Positions 22,700 to 31,589 of a stretch of 64,000 nt of DNA are shown in pieces. The stretch is from Jacaranda mimosifolia. Taxonomy: Eukaryota > Streptophyta > Magnoliopsida > Lamiales > Bignoniaceae. Within the stretch, counting starts at the first letter, position 1. The number at the start of each line of letters is the position of its first letter. The stretch is taken from the NCBI GenBank assembly GCA_018894105.1, contig CM032125.1, positions 34,147,032 through 34,211,031 of the forward strand. Reading direction: 5' to 3'. The position numbers and the translations under genes were made by a program. The notes under the pieces were generated by a model, which searched no databases, had not been told where the DNA came from, and worked only from the letters and a program-made list of their open reading frames with translations.

Positions 22700-24926
22700 T
22701 AATAAAGTGATTATCAATCTAAAATTTTCTTAGCAATGCACATATCTATCTATAAATCCTAATTCCGTAAACTAAAATTGAAATTTATAAAATTAATACA
22801 ATTCAACATATACTAACAAAAAATTAATTAACTCAATCAAAACTCTAATAGAATTTTTCATTCACATAAAAACACAAATCTAACATTATGTAACAACATT
22901 TAATACATAAATTAAATTTAAACTAACATAATAAATCATAATTTAAACTAGTATTTATAACTAATAATATTGGTAAACACATAAAAACACATAAACACTC
23001 TCCTTTATGTCTATCATCATCATACAAGCAATTAAAAATTAATCAGCAACAAATGAGAATGCTCCACCCCTTCTCCCAATATCCCATCCTCCTTCCTAAA
23101 CCCACAAATTCTAAACATTTTCAATGTATTGAACTATAAAAATGTTACAAAATTAAAACAAGATATCCGAACTTACATTTGAATACTTCACTAAAATTAA
23201 CACTCACAAAAAAATTTCATCAAGTCAAGATAGCCTGCATCATTAGACACATGTTATAAGCAGACATATTTATTAATAAATCGTAATTTCAAAAACTAAA
23301 TGAAAACTTAAATATTTAATGCAATTCAATATGTAGTACCAGAAAATTTAACCCAATCATAATTCTAATAAAATTTTTAATTCAAATAAAAAAATAACTC
23401 TAACAAATATAACAATATATAAAACTAACATAAAATGTAATTCAAATTCAACTAATACATAAATCATTATTTTTGTTAAATCAAATTATTATACCAAAAA
23501 TAATAATTATAATTTAAATTTAACCAACACGTAAATCAAATTTCAACTAAAACATGATCAAATTTTAGCTAATGGAAACAATTATCTAAAATATAATGGA
23601 GGTAACTAAAATATAACTAAATTTTAACTAATTGAGACAAATTATATGAAACATAATTCATAAAAATAAAACATAAATCAAATTTTAACTAAAATATAAT
23701 TAAATTTTAACTAATTTACATAAATTATATAAAACATATTTCATATAACTAAAACATAAATCATTTAACGAAAAATATAATTAAATTTTAACTAATGGAG
23801 AAAATCACCCAAAACATAATACAGATAACTAAAACATAAATCAAATTTTCATTAATGGAGATAATTAAATAAAACATAATGAAGATAACTAAAATATAAT
23901 TAAATTTTAGTATAATTAAAAAATAACCTCAATCAAGGAAAATAATACACAAGTATACACCCTTCAAACCTGAAACAATAATCTAAACAATCATTTTAAT
24001 TTTTTTTTAAATTATAATTAAGTTAAAAAAATAAAAAAAAATTCTAGATGTGGCCGGCCAGCCAAACTAAAAGAGAAAAAAGAGGAGGAGGAGGAGGAGG
24101 AGGAGGAGGAGGGAAGTGAACTTGAGATATATGAAATGAAAAGAAAATGTCTTAGGGGAAGCCAAATTAAGTCTTTAAAATTGAAATTTCAAAAAAAAAA
24201 AAAAAATTTCCTCTTGCGACGAAAAAATCCATTGCATCCTTGACAAGTAAATGTTTTTATTACTACTAAACTAACATTTCTTGTGAAAAAAATTTTAAAT
24301 AAATTTTTATTTAAAATTAATAAGGTATTTAATATTTTTAACTAATTAATAATTAAATATTTATAGGTAATCATAAGTTTTATAATTTTTTAAGTAGCAA
24401 AACTTTAATATTTTTATATATGTATATATATATGTATATATAATCGAAGTAATGAATGGTTGATGTAAAAGATGGAGTAAGAAAATGAGAGGATATGTGT
24501 GATTTTTAGGATGTAGGATTTTTTTGGGTGAAATATGATGAGATTTTTTGGGTAAAAAATTATAGTATTTTGGGAGAAAAATTGGAGAATATGCATGCGT
24601 TTTGAAATTTTTGAGGGGGTTGAAATTTTTTTTCCCAAAATATAGGAAAATAAGCCCTAAAAGGATTCATACACAAAGAAAGAAAAAATTTTATTCCGAT
24701 CAAAAATGATAGCTTTGGGGATAAAATTTTGTTACTATTAAAAGTTGCACTCACCGAGTACAACTTTCAACCATAACAAATAGAAGTTCATTCGATGAGT
24801 ACTTTCAAAAGTAATAAATAGTTATTGTAATTTTGTAATTTTCAATAATTTTGTAATACCCCCCAAAAAGGCGGTATTTTGTAAATTTTTTTCCCAATTT
24901 TTTTTTGATAAAAAAAAATAAAATCA
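22700..24926 (-). repeat. MULE right terminal inverted repeat
   Basis: Inverse of 14,520-16,990. It carries a GAG-triplet run (24,084-24,111) and a shorter GC patch (GTGGCCGGCCAGCC near 24,050). Divergence from the left arm is substantial (many substitutions and small indels), suggesting an old insertion or prior divergence of the arms. Confidence 0.8.
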
Positions 24927-24935
24927 AACCCATGT

Positions 24936-25111
24936 TCTACAAAATCAGCATAGAGTAGACATATTTAAGCGAAGAAAATCAAGAAACAATGTCGTTTTTT
25001 GGACAGGGGACAGGCAAAAAAAAAAAGAAAAATTTTTGCAGAATTTCTCCTTACGCACGTGGCCACTGTAGCTACGCACATTGGCATATATGGCATATAT
25101 ATAATATAGTA
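24936..25111. other. 5'-terminal part of the captured-gene Helitron
   Basis: Short stretch between the MULE and the resumption of unit A/B homology at about 25,112. It ends (minus-strand 5' end) with TACTATATTATATATATGCC. No coding content. Confidence 0.45.
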
Positions 25112-26265
25112 ATATATATTCAAAAATAACAGATTGGCCAAACTGTATTGATTGCAACTTGACACAGGGATGCCCCACTCAGACCATGAGAGTGGAGCAA
25201 TCCCAATTCTTGAACATTTGTTCCCACAGCCCACACATACTTTACTATTGGCTTTTATTTGCTTGCTAAAAGAACTGTTTCAGATATCAATTTCAAGGGC
25301 AGATTATGCTGTATTCCCCCAACTGCCCACCTACCCTATCTTCTTCATAGGAGGACAGAATCAGGTAAGCTGACAACAGCATATTTTTCAGAATCAGTTT
25401 GTTTCTGTGTATCCACTTAATTATTCTCCCAAAAGATAGCTTCCTCAATTGCTATTCTGCAGGCATCAGTGCATCATATGTAACAAGAAAATTTCTGCAC
25501 TAAAAGGAAAAAAAAATAAAATTGTGGATTTTGGCTGCATTACTGGTGGAAAAAAAGTGAGTGAAAATGAAAGATTTTTATTATATGTCTTGAAAATAAA
25601 ATATTGGGGAAGTGGTAGGGTGGTGTTCAGTAGCATAGGGACCTTGTCTGAATTTCATCAAATTAATGTCCAGACAACTTCTCATATCAAGATTTTATGG
25701 AATCAATACGAATTTAAAGGAAACCAAGAAAACATAGAAAGTTTCGATTCGACTGGCTTTGGAATGATAGATATTACCAAGTGAGAGCCAATTTCCAGAA
25801 TCTGGAAGCAAATATTTTCTAACACTTCAATCTTAAGTGTATCTGAGGAGATGTAAATTACAAGCAAATCCATGAGACGGGTTGGTCCGTGTTTCAAAAC
25901 TTCAGAATAGGCTGTGGAGAAACAATGAGCTGTCCATAGTAACAAGAGAACTAGCACAAGAGAAAAGCTTGCTTTGATGATAGAAGTTAAAAACTATCAC
26001 GTATGCATGAAAATGCTTCAATGTTCTACATCTAAAAGTAATGGATATTAAAGGACGAATCATGAATAATTTTCTATTGCCCAGCATGATAAGGATACTG
26101 CCGAGAGATACCTTTTAATTATGGGGTAGGACTTTGGACTTCATTTACACATGGCTAACCAACAAGTTTGTAAATTCTCTATCACCAAAATTTCATCTTT
26201 ATGACACTAAGTGGCTCAAGTTTCAGTTTCGAACCTTTTATCCAAAGTTATGGACAATTGTGAGA
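25112..26265. other. 3' flank of the HRGP-type pseudogene
   Basis: Aligns with 43,300-44,947 of unit B (B has an extra 505-bp hAT-like element). Composition is more balanced than the intergenic DNA around it, consistent with 3' UTR or downstream sequence of the minus-strand HRGP-type gene. Frames in this region are short and unrecognised. Confidence 0.55.
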
Positions 26266-26838
26266 TCAGCTGACTCCTGATTGCACCATGGGAAAGAATG
26301 TCCAGTTGTTCTGAGGGCCCCCTAGTTCCTTTCGGACAGCTTTGTCATTGGGCCACCACTCACAATCAATGGTGGATTTGTCTGACACTTCTCCCTTTGC
26401 ATTGTTGAAATTGAAGTCTTTGTTTGAACCCAGTGAAATGGTACGATGCTTCTGGTGACATTTCAATTCCTTCCCATCTAAAGCCCTGCCAGGAATGGCA
26501 TTCACACTTTCACCATTTCTATGTTCTCCACAACTATCTGCATTCTCGGTCGTTGAATCCTTCTGCTTGGTGGCTTCTGTTATTGCCTCCGGTGGATCTC
26601 CTAATGTGATTTGAGGCGAAGGTACTGTCTCCCTCACGATAAAAATTGGAATATCTTCACCTGTCAATTCAAATGGAACTCTATGATCAACCACACTATC
26701 ATCGTTTTGCAATTTCTGATCCGAGTTGGCAAGTGAAGTCACTTCAGATATTTGGTTCTCCAGAAGGTTACTGTCTCGAGAAGGGGGTTTTCCACCATTA
26801 GGTGTCAAGGATCCAGAACCTACCCTTGAAAACCCACC
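26266..26838 (-). pseudogene. HRGP-family protein, C-terminal half only (unit A)
   Basis: An open frame of about 190 codons, beginning inside the protein (GGFSRVGSGSLTPNGGKPPS) and ending ISLGS...FNFNNAKGEVSDKS...NNWTFFPMVQSGVS and stop. This matches the C-terminal half of the plant hydroxyproline-rich glycoprotein family protein with SGSLTPNG repeats (At5g52430-like), whose function is not established. The 5' half is absent: at 26,838/26,839 the coding sequence switches abruptly to AT-rich DNA that in unit B lies at 55,272, 9.7 kb away. No promoter or start codon remains. Unlike the unit B copy, the remaining frame is uninterrupted. Confidence 0.85.
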
Positions 26839-27785
26839 ACTATTTTAAAATATCATTAATGTTTTTTCCTTTCAAACTTAAAAATAAAAATAAAAACACA
26901 CCAAAACTCGTGTTAACATTATAATGAATTTGAACTCTCAACTCAAAATAATAAATAAAATTGGGATCAACATTTCAAATGTTGACCTTCATCTTGGAAA
27001 CTTAAAACATAAGTCAGCATTTGAGATGTTGAGATCATTTTGATTTTCATATAATACATAGACATATATATATAAAATTATAATATTACTTTCTGATTTA
27101 ATTTAACACACATTTAATATAATATATTAATTTGTATATTATAACAAAGAATTAAATATTTATGAATTGCTAATTGTGTTTTCATAATGTTTTATTTAAT
27201 TTATAAAATAATTATGTAATTATTAACAAAATGAAGTTAGTAGAATATATCTAAAAATATAAATATATTGGTGACCCTATTTGAAAATAGAGTTAAGGTT
27301 TTTATGACAATCAACAAATTTAATGAATTCTTTACTTAAGAATGCATTTACATAGAGTTAAAGTGCTCTATTTTTCACCAATGATTTTTCGTTTTCAGTT
27401 TGATTTTAAATTTTAGTATTTATAGTGATTAAATTTTTAGTAAGTTTTGGCCCACTTAAGTTCAAATACCCATCTTATTTATTTAATTTGTTCTTAGATA
27501 ATTTTTACTTTTTACCTCACGGACATAATTTGCCATATTTAATTTAGAACTAATAATTATAAAAGTCAAATACAACTTTCTGTAAACTTTTCAAATTAAA
27601 ATTAATTTAAAACATTTTTCAACAAATAACGACTAAATATTTAACCAAAACTATTATAATTTGAGTGTCCACAAATTAAATTTTACAGGTACTATATTAA
27701 AAATAAATGATTAAATATGATGTGTATTAATTTTAAAATAAGTTTACGCACTAAAAGAAAAGATGTAGCTATGTCGAATAGCAAC

Positions 27786-27787
<2 letters not shown>
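26839..27787. other. AT-rich DNA after the deletion junction
   Basis: No gene. Matches 55,272-56,260 in unit B. Long AT runs and no protein-like frame. Confidence 0.7.

Positions 27788-27837
<50 letters not shown>
27788..27837. repeat. (CT)n microsatellite
   Basis: About 24 CT dinucleotides followed by AT and GT tracts. The counterpart in unit B is at 56,267-56,305. Apparent Ser-Leu or Arg-Glu frames across it are artefacts. Confidence 0.95.
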
Positions 27838-27839
<2 letters not shown>

Positions 27840-27899
27840 ATATACATATATATAAATATATGTATGTATATATGTAAACCATGTATGTGTGTGTGTGTA

Positions 27900-28092
27900 T
27901 GGAATATATTTACATAATAAACATGAACAAAGAAAAGAGAGATATGAAAATATGTCATAGGGAGTTATACATATTATATATGGAATATATTTACATGATA
28001 AATATAAATAAAACTAATTTATCCACATCATTGCCATATAAAAAATATACTTAAAATAGAATTAAACATTATTTTACTTTATCTATATTAGA
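27900..28092 (-). mobile_element. Helitron-like element (iii), 5' remnant in unit A
   Basis: The minus-strand 5' end at 28,092 reads TCTAATATAGATAAAG, followed on the plus strand by T. It is nearly the same terminus as element (ii) at 4,286, and the shared subterminal text is TTATCCACATCATTGCC. Only about 190 bp remain: the rest, present in unit B as far as about 56.6 kb, is missing. The break lies near the AT/GT microsatellite at about 27,890. Confidence 0.5.
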
Positions 28093-28148
28093 TTCTATGG
28101 GCAAAGTTAACTTTACCTTTATCATCTATATCACACAATTGTTTAACT

Positions 28149-28192
<44 letters not shown>

Positions 28193-28525
28193 CTAACACT
28201 AATTTATTATAGACCAGAGGTAATTTAAGGTTTCAAACACGTGTTATTCTTATCATTATAAAAATCAAACTACATTAATTCATTATGGACCACAAGTGAT
28301 TTAATGTTAAACTTTTTCATGTCTTATCCTCATCATTAGAAAATTTGTAGCGTGTTCATCATTTTGTGCTAATGACAATGAGATTAGAAAAAATGCCAAA
28401 AAGTGATTCCCCCTTCATTAATGCACCTAATCGTTTTTTGTATATTTTAATAAATAAAATTATTATTTTTTATTTATTTATATACACATATATTATGAAT
28501 TTATTACAATTTAAATTTTGAACTT

Positions 28526-28556
<31 letters not shown>

Positions 28557-29109
28557 CTAGGAGTCAAATCAAATTATGATATAAATTCATTCAAAATTGC
28601 CCCGTTCTGTATGATTTGATTGTAGTTTGAGGCTCAAATACATGAACCGTACCATACAATTTGATTTTTTTGGTGTCAATACCTATTATAAGAGTTAATA
28701 ATATTGATTCATTAAGTATTTTTTAGGAGTTAACTCTTATTTATATATGTTTAATATTAAATTAAAGGGACAAATCAAAAGAGTGGTGCTGCGCTTTCAT
28801 TGTTGTTAATAGATCAAGTTGCAAATTTGAGTCTCATGATAAATGATTGGGTAATCAATTATGACCTTCGTTAAAAAAGAAATCATATCTTGCCCCACTT
28901 ATGGAGGGGCAACAAAGTAAAAAATGAAGTAAGCGGACCATTTATTTACCTTCATTTCTTTGTAAAGAGGTAGTAGGCCTGCCAACAAAAGTTGGGTATG
29001 ACTATGAACTTTACAAAAATTACATTGAATTGGACATGTATGCACAAAAAAAATTGAAGAGTTCCTTGTCCAATAATAATAATAATGGATAGGTGAAATT
29101 TTGTCTGAG
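28093..29109. other. AT-rich intergenic DNA with (CA)n tracts
   Basis: No gene seen. Contains (CA)n(TA)n at 28,151-28,191 and (CA)n at 28,527-28,552. Matches 61,409-62,520 in unit B. Confidence 0.7.
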
Positions 29110-29720
29110 CCGTAAACGTTATACCATACCTGTATAATGTAAGTTTGATTACTAATATAACATTATTTCCACTATTTAATACAAAACACCTGTAGTTTTA
29201 CATTAAATGTAAAATTATATCATAATAACACAATATATATTTGATTAACGATGTAAAATCATTCGAACAATATGATAAGAAACGCATGTAGTTTTATACT
29301 AAAGGTAAATAGATGACATATTAGCAATATTGTAAATTTTACTATTGATATAACTTGAAATGCGTGCAGTTTCATACTAAGAGTAAAACTTGTATCATGT
29401 TAGTATAATTTAAACTTCATTGTGGTCATGTCATGATGATTTTCACAATTAAATGTGAAACAGGTATAATTTCATAGATGATGTAAAAACTATATCATGC
29501 CAATAGAATATAAATTTTACTACCCACATGTCATCATTTTTATAGTTCGATTTAAAACACGTGTAATATTATACATATTTAAAAATTACACCACAATTGT
29601 TAAAAAGTAAAGTTTAGCCGACATAATACTATTCTTACAACCTAATATGACACACGCGTATTTTCATGTTAAGGAGAAAAGTATATCTTGTTAGTACAAC
29701 ATAGTATTGTTACATGACAT
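29110..29720. repeat. Degenerate ~95-bp tandem repeat array (unit A)
   Basis: About six diverged direct copies, each starting near a (C/G)GTGTAGTTTCATACTAA-like motif, then GTAAAA, TATATCATGTTAGTA, TAAATTTTAC and CACAATT...GAAAC. Copy starts are near 29,190, 29,285, 29,365, 29,465, 29,560 and 29,655. The array is retained in unit B at 62,520-63,110. No coding content. It lies about 0.9 kb beyond the 3' end of the PLAT gene. Confidence 0.6.
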
Positions 29721-30357
29721 CAATTTAAAATATGTAAACAAGTATTTTTCAATCTCTAAGGGAGACGTTTGGTGCTCGGTAATAGTATGATATTGAAGTC
29801 CTTAATATGGGATAAGAACCTTTTTGCTGTCCACCACAGGGAATGCAACTATGCTTTAAATTTTACCTAAGCCTATCACTGTAACATCAATTAGGGCAGA
29901 TTACAATCTCAATTGTTGGTGTGTGATTGTGGGACCGCACTCCACAATTTTATTATATCCTCTTTAAAATATCATATTTACCCTTGAATCATTGAATATA
30001 TTACAAGGATGTCCTTGGATACTACCAAAAAAATCGCCAATTCCAAAATATTTATTTTTGCAAGAGCAAACATGTAATTTTTAAGTTTAATATTACATAT
30101 CAAACATCCAAACGCGATTAATAGAAATTTCAGTGGCAAGTTAACAGTTCAATCTTTATATGTCAAATAGTATAATAATTAACCTTATTTTAATCACCTC
30201 ATATCCAACTTTTCACTAGAATTAATATTTTGAATCAAAATTGGCCATGGCATTAAAGCTCAACATTATACAAGTATTGAAAGTAAAATTCAATGGAGGA
30301 GACATTAACTTAATTTGTACTAACAAACAAATTATTTTTGAATTCAATAAAGCAAAA

Positions 30358-30389
<32 letters not shown>

Positions 30390-30441
30390 GAAAAGGAAGA
30401 TACTTCAAGAAGATAAGTTCATTTTATTCATCAAAACATGA
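29721..30441. other. 3' flank of the PLAT gene
   Basis: No gene. On the minus strand an AATAAA polyadenylation-like signal (complement of 30,424-30,429) lies about 190 nt beyond the PLAT stop codon. An A-rich run at 30,355-30,376 gives lysine-rich frames that are not genes. Matches 63,110-63,840 in unit B. Confidence 0.6.
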
Positions 30442-30469
30442 TGATGCCCTTTTTAACAAAAGGGCATCA
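30442..30469 (-). other. 12-bp perfect hairpin in PLAT 3' region
   Basis: TGATGCCCTTTT, loop TAAC, AAAAGGGCATCA: a perfect 12-bp stem. On the minus strand it would fall in the PLAT 3' UTR, just before the candidate polyadenylation signal. The unit B copy (63,840-63,868) keeps the structure with one C-A mismatch. Confidence 0.75.
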
Positions 30470-30615
30470 CAGTACTTCCCCATTTATTTGGTTATCTTAT
30501 TATACATCATTCACACTACAGGGAATAACACTTTCGTAATAGAAGGTTCAAATAGAGATGAAAGCCCACAAACATACAGATCGGATCTCCGACCGTAATA
30601 GAGCCCAACGATCTT

Positions 30616-31279
30616 CTACACCATAGAAACTAGAGACAAAGCCGAACCATGCATCACAGGCTTCTTTCCATCATCCAAACAGCTGTCCTTGATGACAGTG
30701 AGGTCAAACACTGGCAGCAGCCATTTATCCACCGTGAAGTGTATCTCAGAACAACTCTCGTTGGGCCTAGCGGTGGTCACATCGACGTAGTCACAGCGCC
30801 ATGTTGGAGGAAAACCCGTTCCGCTAGAGGTGAGGTTCATCTTACAAACAGTCTCATTCAAACATGTGCCTCGTCCACTAAAGATATCAATGTTTCCATG
30901 CCTGAAGTACTTGTGGTCCGAGCCCATAAGCCCACCCCATGACACCAGATTGTCGATACTAATTCCATCACCATTTGCATCGTATAGACTTAAGCTAATG
31001 TCAGAGCCTGTCCCTTCCCCTAGGATTGAGCCCGTCTTCACATACACCGTGTAAACACAATCCACATCATCCTACATTTTTCTCACATTTTGAGCAAAAA
31101 AACTTCAAAAATATGCACAAAACTTAAACGTGTCATCACCGATTAATTTTTTGTTGAAGTATGAAATTTGAATTTCATAATTATGAGATGTGATTGAAGA
31201 AAGAAATACTTACAGATCTGCAGATGGTGAAGACGGAGGCGAGGATGAGGAGATGGAAGAAGAGGCGGTTGATTGCCAT
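30616..31279 (-). CDS. PLAT-domain stress protein (PLAT1/2-like), two exons
   Basis: Exon 1 31,279-31,214 (22 codons, ending at donor GTAAGT), intron 31,213-31,072, exon 2 31,071-30,616. Total 173 residues, matching the usual ~180 for plant PLAT1-type proteins. Residues 1-22 (MAINRLFFHLLILASVFTIC...) form a secretory signal peptide. The PLAT/LH2 beta-sandwich follows: DCVYTVYVKTGSI, ISLSLYDANGDGISIDNL, WGGLMGSDHKYFRHGNIDIF, SGRGTCLNETVCKMNLTSSG, WRCDYVDVT and FTVDKWL. Conserved cysteines are present, with N-glycosylation sites at NET and NLT. The family acts at the ER or apoplast in abiotic-stress tolerance and probably binds lipids or proteins; it has no catalytic motif. No stops or frameshifts. 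Related copies probably flank the window on both sides. Confidence 0.9.
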
Positions 31280-31329
31280 TGGAATTGCATGCAACGTTTT
31301 TCTTGTAAATGCAAAGGAGCTGGACTTTT

Positions 31330-31410
31330 AGCTCAAACAATTTATAATACTTTACATGCAAGGAAAAATAAATAAATAATATAATAAAGCAAAAAAGTTG
31401 GTGGAAATGT
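31330..31410 (-). promoter_or_regulatory. Probable PLAT core promoter
   Basis: On the minus strand TATTATAAATTG (complement of about 31,340-31,351) lies about 65 bp upstream of the ATG at 31,279, giving a short 5' leader if used as a TATA box. A second AT-rich TTATATTATTTA lies about 40 bp further up. Position-based inference only. Confidence 0.4.
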
Positions 31411-31533
31411 GCCAAATAAAATACAAAGATATTTGTCGGAATTTGTTTTGATGGGGGCATCCGAATGTCGCAATTGTAGCGCTTGTTGATTCTTGATTGG
31501 TATATTTATTTATTTTTCTTTTTTTTTAATTGA

Positions 31534-31586
31534 TAAAAAAAGGGGAGCCCACGTGATTACAACTGATTTGGCTCCCCCTTTTTTTT
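31534..31586. promoter_or_regulatory. G-box inside an inverted repeat, PLAT upstream region
   Basis: AAAAAAAGGGGAGCC (31,535-31,549) pairs with GGCTCCCCCTTTTTTT (31,570-31,585), with one bulged C. The 20-nt loop starts with a perfect CACGTG G-box (31,550-31,555). G-boxes bind bZIP and bHLH factors in stress and ABA responses. It lies about 270 bp upstream of the PLAT start codon. Another CACGTG occurs at 31,920-31,925. Function is inferred. Confidence 0.5.
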
Positions 31587-31589
31587 TTT

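Larger units (their letters stand above)
14520..24926. mobile_element. Mutator-like element with >2-kb inverted repeats, transposase and PMD gene
   Basis: A 10.4-kb element with long terminal inverted repeats. Outer ends: left GTTTTTTATAAAAAAATTG, right reverse complement GATTTTATTTTTTTTTTATC then AAAAATTGGG. Repeats continue inward to about 16,990 and from about 22,700, with paired landmarks such as the GGATGGGATGTTGGAAGA segment (16,573) and its counterpart (23,070-23,095). A probable 9-bp target duplication matches at 7 of 9: TACCCATGG (14,511-14,519) and AACCCATGT (24,927-24,935). Inside are a MuDR-type transposase (plus strand) and a plant-mobile-domain gene (minus strand), convergent and both disrupted. 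It is nested in a Helitron, so it is the younger insertion. Exact ends are uncertain by about 20 bp. Confidence 0.85.
10678..25111 (-). mobile_element. Helitron with captured exons of three genes, interrupted by a MULE
   Basis: The minus-strand 3' end at 10,678-10,681 is CTAG with host T next. It is preceded by an imperfect hairpin (arms GGCACCGCGC and GTGCAGTGGCC, with mismatches), as Helitron 3' ends require. The probable 5' end near 25,111 reads TACTATATTATATATATGCC, close to plant Helitron 5' ends, although the initial TC is not intact. Unit B joins both flanks directly through (CA)n(TA)n at about 43,240-43,290, which is an empty site at an A/T step. Gene fragments inside (14,400 down to 12,354) all run in the Helitron's sense direction, typical of Helitron capture. 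Without the nested MULE it is about 4.0 kb. Alternative: a deletion in unit B between simple repeats. No RepHel gene is present. Confidence 0.62.

Noticed and set aside
14520..24926. MULE as the agent that captured the ceramidase, kinase and PPR exons (a Pack-MULE)
   Set aside because: The fragments lie outside the MULE's inverted repeats and its probable target duplication; the Helitron 3' end and the unit B empty site explain them better.
26424..26609. Plus-strand frame conserved at 45,045-45,299
   Set aside because: Shadow of the minus-strand HRGP-type coding sequence; conserved only because the two copies are paralogous.
27717..27958. Open frames on both strands over the CT/AG repeat (Ser-Leu and Arg-Glu runs)
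   Set aside because: They are microsatellite translations; the only non-repeat residues are AT-rich noise.
28780..28870. Possible tRNA-derived SINE (GTGGTGCTGCGCTTTC...GTTGCAAATTTGAGTCTC)
   Set aside because: Only a weak B-box-like stretch, no convincing A box, no target duplications, and no copies other than the unit B paralog.
29110..29720. CRISPR-like array
   Set aside because: Repeats are degenerate, about 95 bp apart with no constant short repeat or unique spacers, and this is a plant nuclear genome.
30241..30598. Lysine-rich frames near 30.3 kb, echoed at 63.6 kb
   Set aside because: Produced by an A-rich run of different length in the two units. The frame is not preserved, and the region is the PLAT 3' flank.
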